From an uncultured Collinsella sp. (GTDB taxonomy: Bacteria > Actinomycetota > Coriobacteriia > Coriobacteriales > Coriobacteriaceae): 19,827 nt of DNA. Shown piece by piece: positions 1 to 8,471 of the stretch. The notes below the pieces were generated by a model. It searched no databases. It was not told where the DNA came from and saw only the letters and a list, made by a program, of their open reading frames with translations. Both the position numbers and the translations under genes were made by a program. Position 1 is the first letter of the stretch. The number at the start of each line of letters is the position of its first letter. The stretch is taken from contig CABULX010000031.1 in assembly GCA_902492545.1 (NCBI GenBank), positions 1-19,827 on the forward strand, read 5' to 3'.

Positions 1-33
1 GCCTATATCGACGCGATTCGTCAGCATATCTAG
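1..33 (+). CDS. C-terminal end of an unidentified upstream gene (partial)
   Basis: Frame 1 is open from the first base and reads AYIDAIRQHI followed by TAG at 31-33. Ten codons are too few to assign a family. The composition (codon-third G/C, amphipathic helix-like end) is compatible with a real protein tail, but chance is a serious alternative. A weak hairpin (49-54 with 62-67, GGGCC-type stem) follows without a clear T-run. Confidence 0.35.
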   Translation, partial: AYIDAIRQHI

Positions 34-133
34 TCTTTTGGGCGGCGTCGGGCCTGGGCGCGGCCCGCTCGATTTGCCGCTGACGGCTCACGATAGGGTT
101 GGATTTCGAGCCACATGTCCCATTAACCGTTGC

Positions 134-173
134 CCCCTCGCATTACCATCAAAGTGAGCCGCTATGCGAGGGG
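134..173 (+). promoter_or_regulatory. Perfect 10-bp inverted repeat covering the ribosome binding site of the LuxR-type gene
   Basis: CCCCTCGCAT at 134-143 is the exact reverse complement of ATGCGAGGGG at 164-173, with a 20-nt loop. The right arm runs into the Shine-Dalgarno GGGAGG (171-176) that serves the ATG at 182. In RNA this stem would hide part of the ribosome binding site. In DNA it could be a dyad operator. Which role applies cannot be decided from sequence. Confidence 0.5.
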
Positions 174-181
174 AGGTCGCC

Positions 182-1201
182 ATGGATCGGATATATACCG
201 ATAGCTGGCGCTTTCCCATGCCACTTATGCGTACGGCGTTTGAGCCCGGAACGCTCGATAAAACCCTCGACGTGATGCTCAAAGATGACTTTGGCGTTAT
301 CGCGCGTGCCGAGGCGCACTACTATCGCGGTTGCCCCGATGAGGCACGACGCCTAGCGGAACCGTACTTGCTATCGGATGACCTTTCGCTCCGTCTTTCG
401 GCATGCCTGTTGTGCGCCTATGCAAATCTGTCACTGAATCGCGCATTGGCAGCGCGCCGCTGCCTTGCGTACCTCGAGGAGACGGGGAAGGGCCAAAGGG
501 TGGCAAAGGATCCACGCGCCCAGGCCTCATATATGCTGCTTGCGGCGAGCGCCTGTGTGCTGCTGCATTTTCCCTCGCCGGTGTCACGCGGCAAATTCGA
601 TTTGTATGCATCACTGCTGCCCGAGGGGCTGCGCCTGTTTGCAACCTATGCGCTGGCGCACCGTGCCTACCTCGACGGCGATTACGGGCGCTGCGTGGGT
701 ATGGCGGAGAACGCCTTGTCGATGAAGCAGGAGAGCTATCCCGTCCCTGAGGTCTTCTTGCACCTGATTGCCGCCGTTGGGTGGATTAACCAGCGCGAAG
801 CTGACCGCGCGAACGCTCATTTTATGCGTGCCTGGCAGATTGCACAGCCCGATGGCCTGATTGAAATCGTCGGAGAGCATCACGGGCTTTTGCAGGGCGT
901 GTTGGAGTCATGCCTAAAGAAGGGCCATCCGCAGGAGTTCGCGGAGATCATCAAAGTTACCGAGCGGTTTAGTCGCGGTTGGCGTCGTGTGCATAATCCG
1001 GGGACGGGCGCCACCGTTGCCGAGAGCCTGACCACGACGGAGTTCGCCATCGCTATGCTGGCCTGTCGCGGCTGGACCAACGATGAGATTGCCGCTCACA
1101 TGGGTATCTCGCGTGGCACGGTAAAGAATCGCCTGTCGAACACCTACGCCAAGCTGGGCATAACGAGTCGCGCCGCGCTGAAGCAGTTTGTATTGCTGTA
1201 G
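182..1201 (+). CDS. LuxR-family (helix-turn-helix) transcriptional regulator
   Basis: A 339-residue DNA-binding regulator. The C-terminal ~57 residues (about 283-339) form a typical LuxR/GerE domain: LTTTEFAIAMLACRGWTNDE, then IAAHMGISRGTVKNRLSNTY, then AKLGI. The hydrophobic spacing and the G-x-S-x-x-T-V-K-N core of the recognition helix are those of the family. The N-terminal ~280 residues are helical and Leu/Ala/Arg-rich, resembling the TPR-like sensor regions of stand-alone LuxR proteins. No receiver domain or membrane segment is seen. An ATG at 164 is in frame, but ATG 182 is preferred because GGGAGG at 171-176 sits 5 nt before it. The gene converges on the surface-protein gene at 1345-2868. 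Whether it controls that gene is an inference, as is the nature of its signal. Confidence 0.85.
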   Translation: MDRIYTDSWRFPMPLMRTAFEPGTLDKTLDVMLKDDFGVIARAEAHYYRGCPDEARRLAEPYLLSDDLSLRLSACLLCAYANLSLNRALAARRCLAYLEETGKGQRVAKDPRAQASYMLLAASACVLLHFPSPVSRGKFDLYASLLPEGLRLFATYALAHRAYLDGDYGRCVGMAENALSMKQESYPVPEVFLHLIAAVGWINQREADRANAHFMRAWQIAQPDGLIEIVGEHHGLLQGVLESCLKKGHPQEFAEIIKVTERFSRGWRRVHNPGTGATVAESLTTTEFAIAMLACRGWTNDEIAAHMGISRGTVKNRLSNTYAKLGITSRAALKQFVLL

Positions 1202-1262
1202 GCGACTGGGCGGGTGCGCCTGTTTTGGACGAATAATTGAAGCGGGGTCGTTCAAACGAGGC

Positions 1263-1292
1263 GCGGCCGCCGGTGGGAGGTCCGGCGGCCGC
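1263..1292. terminator. GC-rich hairpin between convergent genes
   Basis: GCGGCCGCCGG (1263-1273) and CCGGCGGCCGC (1282-1292) pair perfectly over 11 bp with an 8-nt loop. It lies between the stops of the LuxR-type gene (1201) and the surface-protein gene (1345), so it may end transcription from both sides. Neither side has a strong T-run, so efficiency is uncertain. Confidence 0.55.
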
Positions 1293-1344
1293 TTACCATG
1301 GGACGGTGCGCGCCCGAATTGATCGAGCGTCACGAGATTTGGAG

Positions 1345-2868
1345 TTACGAGCGCTTGCGACTGGTAAAGATGCCGGCGACGACGGCTGCCACGCCTGTGA
1401 TGGCAGCGGCGACGGCGCCCATGGCGGAAGCGTCACCCGTGGCCGCGAGCGTGCCCTTGGTGTCGACATGCTTGATGGTCGCGGCGGCGGTCGTTACCTT
1501 AGGCTTCGACTCGGGCTTCGCCGGGGGCGTATCCACCGGAACGATGACGGCGCGCTTGGCGATGGCGTCGCTGTCCAGATCCGTGATGACATCATTGGCG
1601 GTGCCGATCGTCTGGCCGCGCTGGTAGGGGGCATCGACGGGATTGGTGTCAACGAAGCGCACGTCGCAAATGCGTCCACCGTTAGGTGTTTCGATAATGC
1701 TGTCGACGATATTGATCGTTCCGGCAATGCTGCCGTCTGCACTATTCACCACGGCCAAGATGGCGGCGGTGTCGCCCTCTGCTGTTACGCGGCTGCGTGT
1801 GATGGAGATGGTTGCAGGCGTTAGGCCATCCTCGGTGAGCGCGAAGATGCCATACGTACGAGCGTTCACGTCTGGGTCAACTACGACAATGTCGCCATTG
1901 CCGATGGGCGGTAGGGGCTGGTTGCCTCCATCGTGGTTGATGTAGTGGGCAATGGCCTCGACGGTCGAGTCGCTGATAAAGATGCGCCCGCCGGGGCTGT
2001 CGGTGTCGTGATTGTACGAGTAGATTCCTGAGGCGTTTTCACCCTCGGCATAAGCGTGAACGAATGAGCCGTTTTTAATGGTGATGTCGCCCTCGTCGGT
2101 GAAGATGGCGGTGGGGATATCTTCGCGCGCTGGGTATGCATACGCTCGTACGGTCGCCGCATCAATGGTCAGGCCATCGAAGGCATATATGCCGCTGCCG
2201 AATCCCTGAGCGGTTAGCGTGCTGTTGGATACCGTGAGGGTTTCTTCGGCGACGATGCCGCAGTCCTGCTCGGAGCGTGCGTCGACTGTGCCGCCGCCGG
2301 TTATGGTTATGTCGCCGTCGGCAAGGATGCCCTCGGCGCCCGCGGCCTTGGCGGTGACAGTTCCTGTTCCGCTGATCGTCATATCGCCCTCGGAATACAA
2401 GGCGTTGCCTTCTGCTGTTGCCGTCAGGGTGCCCGTTCCGGAGATGTTGAGCTCGGCGCCCTCATTGGCACCGTCCACAACGGAAATGCCGTCGCCTTCG
2501 TCATTGGCAACCGTATTGTTGCCCTCGTAGCTCACGTTGAGCTTGCCGTAGGCAGCGATGCCTCCGCCGTTATAACCATTGAGTGTCATGTCGTCGGCGC
2601 CGTCCCAGGCCCACGTGCTGCCGTCGCCAGCTGCGGTGCCGGCGTTATAGATGTTGCCGTCGACCTCGACCCGCTCCGCCGCAAACGAAATGCTCGGCAT
2701 GAGCAGCGAGCTCACAGTAAGTGCACAGGTCAGGCCGCAAACGATGCGGCGGGTCACGCGGCGCCAGCTGCCACAGGTGAGAACGGTGCGCTGACGCACG
2801 GGGGTCTCGGCGTAATGGAGTCCTGTAGTGCGATCGGTGCGGCGCGTGGGGGTCGTAAACGTGGTCAT
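1345..2868 (-). CDS. Secreted, cell-wall-anchored beta-helix surface protein (paralog 1)
   Basis: 507 residues. The start (ATG 2866-2868) is preceded by AGGAG at the right distance. Residues 1-64 are a long signal sequence: a basic n-region ending WRRVTRRIV, a hydrophobic core CGLTCALTVSSLLM, and a probable cleavage after SFAA. The mature part is built of roughly 20-residue repeats of the type G-D-I-T-I-x-G-x-G-T-V-x-A, rich in Gly, Asp, Thr and Ala, as expected for a right-handed beta-helix. It resembles secreted proteins annotated as carbohydrate-binding (Cthe_2159-like), a tentative comparison. A Pro/Lys spacer, the motif LAATGD, a hydrophobic segment and the tail SRKRS form a sortase sorting signal of LAXTG type. 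Its upstream region shares an element with the two other paralogs in the window. The ligand is unknown. Confidence 0.85.
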   Translation of the reverse strand: MTTFTTPTRRTDRTTGLHYAETPVRQRTVLTCGSWRRVTRRIVCGLTCALTVSSLLMPSISFAAERVEVDGNIYNAGTAAGDGSTWAWDGADDMTLNGYNGGGIAAYGKLNVSYEGNNTVANDEGDGISVVDGANEGAELNISGTGTLTATAEGNALYSEGDMTISGTGTVTAKAAGAEGILADGDITITGGGTVDARSEQDCGIVAEETLTVSNSTLTAQGFGSGIYAFDGLTIDAATVRAYAYPAREDIPTAIFTDEGDITIKNGSFVHAYAEGENASGIYSYNHDTDSPGGRIFISDSTVEAIAHYINHDGGNQPLPPIGNGDIVVVDPDVNARTYGIFALTEDGLTPATISITRSRVTAEGDTAAILAVVNSADGSIAGTINIVDSIIETPNGGRICDVRFVDTNPVDAPYQRGQTIGTANDVITDLDSDAIAKRAVIVPVDTPPAKPESKPKVTTAAATIKHVDTKGTLAATGDASAMGAVAAAITGVAAVVAGIFTSRKRS

Positions 2869-2910
2869 GGTCGCTCCTATCTCTCGCGTGGCCTTGTGCG
2901 GTCACCACTA

Positions 2911-2961
2911 AGCGTATGGTCGATAGGGCAGAGCTGCTAGTGCCATATGGGCACGAAAATG
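2911..2961 (-). promoter_or_regulatory. Probable promoter of surface-protein paralog 1, with shared upstream element
   Basis: Read on the minus strand, a 24-bp element (2938-2961) has CATTTT, five variable bases, CCA, three partly variable bases, then GGCACTA. Exactly 20 bp further on is ATACGCT (2911-2917), a possible -10. The ATG is 43 bp beyond. The same element and spacing occur before paralogs 2 and 3. In this copy the element also contains GTGCC-N5-GGCAC, a perfect dyad. Confidence 0.6.
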
Positions 2962-3015
2962 GCTATTTGCACTGGCGGATATGGGATGGCTTGGCTCGAC
3001 GATTCGTTGGTGTGA

Positions 3016-3082
3016 ATATAGAAGTTTCCTATATCAAACTGTTATAAACGTATATTTTACGATTGCCATATGAGCGCTCATA
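3016..3082 (+). promoter_or_regulatory. AT-rich promoter region and palindrome upstream of the MetE-like gene
   Basis: The stretch 3016-3060 is the most AT-rich in the intergenic region and holds several -10-like hexamers (TATAAA at 3044-3049, TATATT near 3051). ATATAG/CTATAT (3016-3021/3029-3034) form a short dyad. TATGAGCGCTCATA at 3069-3082 is a perfect 14-bp palindrome 40 bp before the ATG, a candidate operator. I see no S-box or other methionine riboswitch. Confidence 0.4.
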
Positions 3083-3122
3083 CTTTGTCCCAGTAAAGCA
3101 ACCAATGCAAAGGGAGATATCT

Positions 3123-4256
3123 ATGAGTGCTTTAACCACGCTGAACGCGCCGTTTCGCGCCGATATCGTCGGCAGCTTTCTTCGTCCACAGGCTGTTAAG
3201 GATGCACGTGCCGCCTATGCCGCGGGCACACTCGACGCCGCCGGCCTTAAGGCCGTCGAGGACGATGCCATTCGCGATTTGGTGGCCAAGCAGAAGGCCG
3301 CCGGCCTGCAGGTGATTACCGATGGTGAGTTCCGCCGCAGTTACTGGCACCTCGACTTTATGTGGGGCCTCAATGGCATTGAGCGCCGTACCTCGCGTAC
3401 GGGTTATATGTTCCATGATGAGGAGACGACGGCCGATACCGCCGTGGTGACCGGCTCCATCAGCGGCGAGAACCACCCCTTCGTCGAGCACTTCAAGTTC
3501 GTCAAGGCGCTTGAGGGGGAGGGCCAGGTCGCACGGCAAACCATTCCGGCACCGATCCAGACGTTCTCTGAGATCACGCTCGATCGCTGCGACGGCCAGC
3601 AGGAGAGCCTGCGCGCTGTCTATAAGACCGATGAGGAACTTGCCGACGCCATTGCAGCCGCTTATCGTACGGTGATTGCCGACCTGTACGCAGCAGGCTG
3701 CCGCAACATCCAGTTTGATGACTGCACCTGGGGCATCTACTGCGATACCGACTTTGTGTCCAAGACCGGCATGAGCCCGGTCGACCTGCAAAAGGTAAGC
3801 GAGCTGGGCGTGGCGCTCAACAACGCCGCCATCGAGGGTAAGCCCGACGACCTGGTCATCAACACGCACGTGTGCCGTGGTAACTACCACTCTACCTATG
3901 CCTTCGAGGGCGGCTATGACCCCGTCGCGCCGTACCTGTTTGCGCATGAGGATGTCGATGCGTTCTATCTGGAGTTCGATACGCCGCGTGCCGGTGGCTT
4001 TGAGCCGCTCAAGTACGTTGCCCCCGGCAAGAAGGTCGTGTTGGGCCTGGTGACCACCAAGGCCGCTGAGCTTGAGGACGAGGATGCCATTGTCGAGCGT
4101 ATTCACGAGGCTGCAAAGTATGTTCCGCTCGAGAACCTGTATCTGTCGCCCCAGTGCGGTTTTGCCAGCTGCGAGATTGGCAACAAGCTGACCGAGGACG
4201 AGCAATGGGCAAAGATCGCGCTGGTCAAGCGCGTTGCCAAGCGCGTTTGGAAATAG
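3123..4256 (+). CDS. MetE-like cobalamin-independent methionine synthase family protein (short, C-terminal-domain type)
   Basis: 377 residues, matching the stand-alone catalytic-domain proteins of the family (YxjG/YxjH type) rather than full MetE of about 750 residues. These proteins transfer a methyl group to a thiol such as homocysteine using a bound zinc. The four expected zinc ligands are visible: His249 and Cys251 in NTHVCRGNYHS, Glu284 in FYLEFDTPR, and Cys345 in SPQCGFAS. The N-terminus DIVGSFLRP is typical. In-frame codons upstream exist, but ATG 3123 has AGGGAG (3111-3116) at good spacing and gives the family's normal start. Methyl donor and acceptor cannot be told from sequence. It is followed 122 bp later by a uracil permease, with no obvious terminator between, so co-transcription is possible. 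Confidence 0.88.
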   Translation: MSALTTLNAPFRADIVGSFLRPQAVKDARAAYAAGTLDAAGLKAVEDDAIRDLVAKQKAAGLQVITDGEFRRSYWHLDFMWGLNGIERRTSRTGYMFHDEETTADTAVVTGSISGENHPFVEHFKFVKALEGEGQVARQTIPAPIQTFSEITLDRCDGQQESLRAVYKTDEELADAIAAAYRTVIADLYAAGCRNIQFDDCTWGIYCDTDFVSKTGMSPVDLQKVSELGVALNNAAIEGKPDDLVINTHVCRGNYHSTYAFEGGYDPVAPYLFAHEDVDAFYLEFDTPRAGGFEPLKYVAPGKKVVLGLVTTKAAELEDEDAIVERIHEAAKYVPLENLYLSPQCGFASCEIGNKLTEDEQWAKIALVKRVAKRVWK

Positions 4257-4378
4257 CGGTAACGTTCGCAGGTGACGGCGCGTGCGAGACATGGCGTATC
4301 GCGTACAATGGTTCGGATCGTATCGTTCGGGCAGGTTATCCGATATGCCCGATCGCCCTTCCATTCGAAAGGACATCC

Positions 4379-5713
4379 ATGTCCCAATCCTCGACGCCCG
4401 CCGTCACCGATGCCATCTACGATGCATCGTCGCTTGGCCGCCCGCGCATGTTCCTGCTCGGTCTGCAGCACCTGTTTGCCATGTTTGGCGCTACCGTGCT
4501 GGTGCCCGTGCTCACCGGTCTCTCGGTTTCGGCGACGCTTTTGTTTGCCGGCTTGGGTACGCTACTGTTCCACTTCTTGTCGCGCGGTAAGGTGCCGGCA
4601 TTTTTGGGCTCATCGTTTGCCTTTATTGCCGGTTATGCCGCAATCGCGCCCAACGGCGAGACCGAGCTTTTGCCCTACGCCTGCCTGGGCGTAGCCTGCG
4701 CCGGTCTACTCTATCCGGTACTTGCGGCACTCTTCCGCGCCTTTGGCGCCAAGCGCGTCATGCGCTTCTTCCCGCCGGTGGTGACCGGACCTATCGTCAT
4801 TTCCATCGGTCTGATCCTGGCAAGCTCCGCCATTGCCAACTGCCAGACCAATTGGCTCGTCGCCGTTATCGCCGTGGCAGTGATCGTCATCTGCAACATC
4901 TGGGGCCGCGGCATGGTCAAGATCGTGCCGATTCTGTTGGGCGTCGTGGTGAGCTATGCCGTTGCGGCCGCGTTGGGTGAGGTCGATTTTTCGGGCGTTG
5001 CCGCCGCGCCGTGGGTCGGTCTTCCCATCGTGTGGAACAACACCGTGTTTGCGCTCTTTGGGCCGCAGTTCGATAGCGGTCTTGCCACGACGGCCATCAT
5101 CACCATCATGCCGCTGGCCTTTGCGACCATGATCGAGCATATCGGTGATATCTCCGCTATCGGCTCCACTTGCGAGCGTAACTACATCGCCGACCCCGGC
5201 CTGCACCGCACGCTGCTCGGTGATGGTCTTGCCACGATTCTGGCTTCGCTCTTTGGCGCTCCGGCCAACACCACGTATGGCGAGAACACCGGCGTGCTCG
5301 CCCTGACGCGCGTGTTCGACCCGCGTGTGATTCGCATTGCCGCGTGCTGCGCCATCGTGCTTTCGTTCTGCCCCAAGTTTGCGGCTGTCATTGCGGCCAT
5401 GCCGGCGTGTGTAATCGGCGGCGTGTCGCTCGTGCTCTATGGCATGATCAGTGCCGTGGGCGTTCGCAACCTTATCGAAAACCAAGTCGATTTCCAGAAC
5501 AACCGCAATGTGCTGGTGGCCGCTCTGGTACTCGTGCTTTCGCTCGGCATTGCCTATAGCACTGCCGGTGCCATCGTGCTGGAGCTGGGCGGCGTGACGA
5601 TTTCGCTTTCCGGTCTTGCCGTGGGTTCGCTGGTGGGCATCGTGCTCAACGCCATTCTGCCGGGTAACGACTTTGAGTTTGATGTCTCCGAGCTCGAGGA
5701 GGCTGCTGAGTAG
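4379..5713 (+). CDS. uraA: Uracil permease, NCS2 family (UraA/PyrP type)
   Basis: 444 residues with about 14 hydrophobic segments. It imports uracil, probably by proton symport, across the cytoplasmic membrane for pyrimidine salvage. Family hallmarks: LGLQHLFAMFGATVLVP near the N-terminus, the QTNW region, MIEHIGDISAIG with Glu253 aligning with the substrate-binding E241 of E. coli UraA (Asp257 stands where UraA has H245), DPGLHRTLLGDGLAT, and NTTYGENTGV with Glu302 matching E290. ATG 4379 is chosen because GAAAGGA (4367-4373) lies 5 nt upstream. In-frame sequence further upstream belongs to the intergenic region and the preceding gene. A TACAAT at 4304-4309 is a possible -10, without a good -35. 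The uraA symbol is from family resemblance, and xanthine transport by this NCS2 branch is less likely. Confidence 0.88.
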   Translation: MSQSSTPAVTDAIYDASSLGRPRMFLLGLQHLFAMFGATVLVPVLTGLSVSATLLFAGLGTLLFHFLSRGKVPAFLGSSFAFIAGYAAIAPNGETELLPYACLGVACAGLLYPVLAALFRAFGAKRVMRFFPPVVTGPIVISIGLILASSAIANCQTNWLVAVIAVAVIVICNIWGRGMVKIVPILLGVVVSYAVAAALGEVDFSGVAAAPWVGLPIVWNNTVFALFGPQFDSGLATTAIITIMPLAFATMIEHIGDISAIGSTCERNYIADPGLHRTLLGDGLATILASLFGAPANTTYGENTGVLALTRVFDPRVIRIAACCAIVLSFCPKFAAVIAAMPACVIGGVSLVLYGMISAVGVRNLIENQVDFQNNRNVLVAALVLVLSLGIAYSTAGAIVLELGGVTISLSGLAVGSLVGIVLNAILPGNDFEFDVSELEEAAE

Positions 5714-5740
5714 CAGCTGCGTTCAGATAAAACAAGATAT

Positions 5741-5777
5741 GGTGCCCATGCGTATATACGCGTGGGCACCATTTTTA
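5741..5777. terminator. Strong bidirectional rho-independent terminator
   Basis: GGTGCCCATGCGT (5741-5753) and ACGCGTGGGCACC (5758-5770) pair over 13 bp with one wobble and an ATAT loop, followed by ATTTTT. It ends the uracil permease transcript. Read on the minus strand it is followed by a T-rich stretch and ends the convergent hydrolase gene, whose stop codon (5775-5777) overlaps its edge. Confidence 0.92.
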
Positions 5778-6440
5778 ATGCGTCAGTATCCAGCGTATGC
5801 CACGCGCCATTCGTAGATCGGTTTGGGCAAAGTGATTGCCGGGGTTGAGTTCCAGTGTTGTTGGAATGCTGCGCTCGACGAGCAACGCTTCCATCGCGCG
5901 TGTGTCTTCAAGGACGTGTCGCATCATGCGGTTGGGCGTCTTGGTTTCCTTTTTGCCGAGTGACAGATAGACGGCTTGTGGGCTGCCGGCAAATGGCGCC
6001 GTGCTGGCACGGTCGACAAAGTCGGGAAACCATAGCGACCCCGATGCGCTCGCGGCGCGGTCAAAGGCGCCGGTTTGCCAGAGGGACCAAAGCGCGAAGA
6101 GGCCCGCGAGCGAGTAGCCGGCAATGCCGCGCCAGGTGGGCGGCTGAGGAAGCGACGACTCCACCTGGGGGATTATCTGATTCAGCAGCTCATCGAGAAA
6201 ACCGGCAGCTTGGCCGTCGAAAGGCTCGGCATCGCGTACGGTTCCGTCGCATTCCCAGGGGCTCAGCTCGCGATTCCAGTTGAGACCGCCAATGGCGACA
6301 AGGGTGAACGGTGGGCAGTCGAGCTCTCGGCAGCGGTCATAAACCTCGCTGCCGTCGCCCATGACTACGGGGAGGTAGATGGCAGGCGCGCTTTCCGCAT
6401 GATTCGAATAGACGGTTATCTGCTTTTGATGCGCTTCCAT
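5775..6440 (-). CDS. Alpha/beta hydrolase, putative esterase (enterochelin-esterase-like / COG2819 type)
   Basis: 221 residues with no signal peptide, so probably cytoplasmic. The nucleophile elbow is GYSLAG with Ser110. The likely catalytic His is His203 in NPGNHF near the C-terminus, and an acidic residue in the LSLGKKET region (Glu165) could complete the triad. The order matches small esterases related to esterase D and siderophore esterases, where a strand such as YLPVVMGDG precedes the core. It is on the short side for the family and lacks the extra N-terminal domain of Fes. The start is preceded by GAGAAG and AGTAGG. The substrate cannot be inferred. It is a single gene, with a terminator on the left and the terminator of paralog 2 on the right. 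Confidence 0.75.
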   Translation of the reverse strand: MEAHQKQITVYSNHAESAPAIYLPVVMGDGSEVYDRCRELDCPPFTLVAIGGLNWNRELSPWECDGTVRDAEPFDGQAAGFLDELLNQIIPQVESSLPQPPTWRGIAGYSLAGLFALWSLWQTGAFDRAASASGSLWFPDFVDRASTAPFAGSPQAVYLSLGKKETKTPNRMMRHVLEDTRAMEALLVERSIPTTLELNPGNHFAQTDLRMARGIRWILTH

Positions 6441-6550
6441 GGCCTACTTCTCTCAGTGTTGTGATATCGGCAGTCCCAATTGTCGCACGCCAGCGCATGC
6501 CGGTTGGGCTAGACCAAAGACAATCTCGTGCATCCCCTGCGGACGCATAT

Positions 6551-6590
6551 GGAAAACGCCACCGCCGGAGGGGAGCTCGGCGGTGGCGTT
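6551..6590 (-). terminator. Rho-independent terminator of surface-protein paralog 2
   Basis: AACGCCACCGCCG (6555-6567) and CGGCGGTGGCGTT (6578-6590) are perfect complements over 13 bp with a 10-nt loop. On the minus strand the stem is followed directly by TTTTCC. It lies about 60 bp after the stop of the gene at 6648-8432. Confidence 0.88.
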
Positions 6591-6647
6591 GTTAAACGGT
6601 GCTGGGGCTCGGGGCCTTCGCGAGAGCTGCCATGTGCGCAGAGGCGT

Positions 6648-8432
6648 CTAAGAACGCTTACGGCTCGCCATGGTGCCTGCGGCGATAGCGGCTGTTCCCG
6701 CAAGGACGGTTGCCACGATGGCCGCACCCGAGGTGTCGCCGGTTGCCGCGAGCACGCCGGTAGTCTTGGCTTTCGTGGTTGAAGCCGCGACGGCCTTGGT
6801 CGGCTTTGAGCCCTCAGGCTTGGGGTTCTGCTTGGACTCCGCGGGCTTGCTTTCTGCGGGCTTGGTCTCGTCGGGCTTGGGGTCTTCCGGCTTGGCTACC
6901 TCGGGAGGTGCGATGGTCGTACTTTTGGCGACTGCTTTGATATAGAGGGAGTCGACCGTGGCGTCGCCCGTGCCGATGGCTTGGCCTGCCTCGTAGATGC
7001 CGTCACGGAGCTTGCGATAGTCAATGACCTTGCCGCCTTCGGGCGTCTGGATGGCGGCGTTCTCAATCTTGATGGTGCCGATTGTCTTGCCGTCAGCGCT
7101 CATGGCACGGGCAAAGATTGCCGCTGTATCTCCTTCGGCCGTTACCTTGCTGCGGATGATCGAGATGACTGCGGGTGTGACGCCCTCGCTGGTCTGGGCG
7201 ATGATGCCGATGTTCTCGCCTTGGGGTTCGCGCCTCGTCTCGCCATCTTGGTTTTCGCTGTAGGGGATGGGGCCGTCGCCGTTCTCGACATAGCGGGCTA
7301 TGGCCTTGACAACGGAGTCGCTGATGTAGATGTGGCCGCCCTTCTCGTTGGGTCGATCGTTTCTGGTGGAGAATGCAGCCGAAACCTCGCCTTCCGCAAA
7401 CGCGTCCACGGTGGAGCCGTTCTTGACGACGATGTCGTCCTGGTAGGTGAAGAGGGCGTTGGCGCCACCGTATCTGCCTTTACTTGCACGGACCGTCACG
7501 TTTGCATGATCGAGGGTGATGCCCTTGTGGGCATAGACGCCATATTCAACACCGTTTACGTTGAGGGAGGCGTTTGTGGCTGCGAGGCTGCCCTTGGCCT
7601 CGACGGCAGCGTCTTTCTCGGAGCTTGCCTTGACCTGGCTGCCGTCCGAGATGTTGATATTGCCGCCGCTCCAAAGGGCCTCACCATCGGCTGAGCTTGC
7701 CTCGACCGTCCCGCCACCCTTGATGGTGAGGTTCTTGTCGGCTCCAATACCCTTGTCCTTGGTAGCCCTGGCGGTGACGGCTCCGCTGTCGTCAATCGTG
7801 ATATTGCCGTTTGCCCTGATGCCATCCGATGCACCCGTGGCGTTGACGTTGCCCGAACCTTTGATAGCGAGATCACCTCCGGCATTGATGGCATCAAACC
7901 CAGTGCTCGTGGCGTTGACGGATCCGGCTCCGTCGATGTTGATATTACCCGTGGAGAGGATAGCGTCCTCAGTAGATGTCACGCTGAGCGTGCCGCCCTC
8001 GTCGCCTTGGATATTGAGCTCGGCATTCTCGTTAGTGCCATGAGAAACGTTGATGCTTTCGATCCATTCGGCAGTGACGATGTTGGTTCCCGAGTAATTC
8101 ACGTTGAGCTTGCCTGCGGCCTGGATCTCGCCGCCGTTATAGTTGTTGAGCTTCAAGTCGTCGGCGCCGTCCCACGACCAGGTACCGGCCTCGTCGCTCG
8201 CCGCGGTGTTGTACTTGTTGCCGCCGACCTTGACCCATTACGCTGCGAGCGAGACGCTCGGCATGAGCAGCGAGCTCACCGTGAGCGCGCACACGGCGCC
8301 CGCGACGATGCGGCGCGTCACGCGGCGCCAGCTGCCGTGCGCGAGTCCTATGCGACGGCGAACGTCGGGTTCGGCAACATGGGTTCCGGCGGTAGTGTCA
8401 TTGCGTTTGGGGGTCGTGAACAAGGCTGCCAT
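6648..8432 (-). pseudogene. Surface-protein paralog 2, interrupted by an in-frame stop at the signal-peptide junction
   Basis: From ATG 8430-8432 (GGGAG at proper distance) the frame encodes the same signal sequence as paralogs 1 and 3 (WRRVTRRIVAGAVCALTVSS...SLAA) and then TAA at 8238-8240, codon 65. Codon 65 is Glu in both intact paralogs. The same frame then continues for 529 codons without another stop to TAG at 6648-6650. It encodes WVKVGGNKYN, the beta-helix repeats, a Pro/Lys/Glu spacer, the sorting signal LAATGD, a hydrophobic segment and SRKRS. The remainder is thus well preserved, so the loss is recent, or the base call is wrong, or the copy serves as a silent donor. The predicted product is only a 64-residue signal peptide. 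A TTG at 8154-8156 could be read as a start for the C-terminal part, but it lacks a secretion signal. It arose by tandem duplication with the gene at 8704-10476. Confidence 0.85.
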
Positions 8433-8471
8433 GGTTGCTCCCGTTCTCATAGGGCCTATACGACTAGATTC

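Noticed and set aside
2735..2868. Tat signal (WRRVTRR) in the surface proteins
   Set aside because: The consensus S/T-R-R-x-F-L-K is not met, and the Arg pairs sit right before a Leu-rich core as in long Sec signals.
3132..4376. 414-codon open frame on the minus strand opposite the MetE-like gene
   Set aside because: Its sequence follows the codon pattern of the strong plus-strand gene with intact zinc ligands. It has no recognisable domain or ribosome binding site, and such antisense frames are usual in GC-rich DNA.
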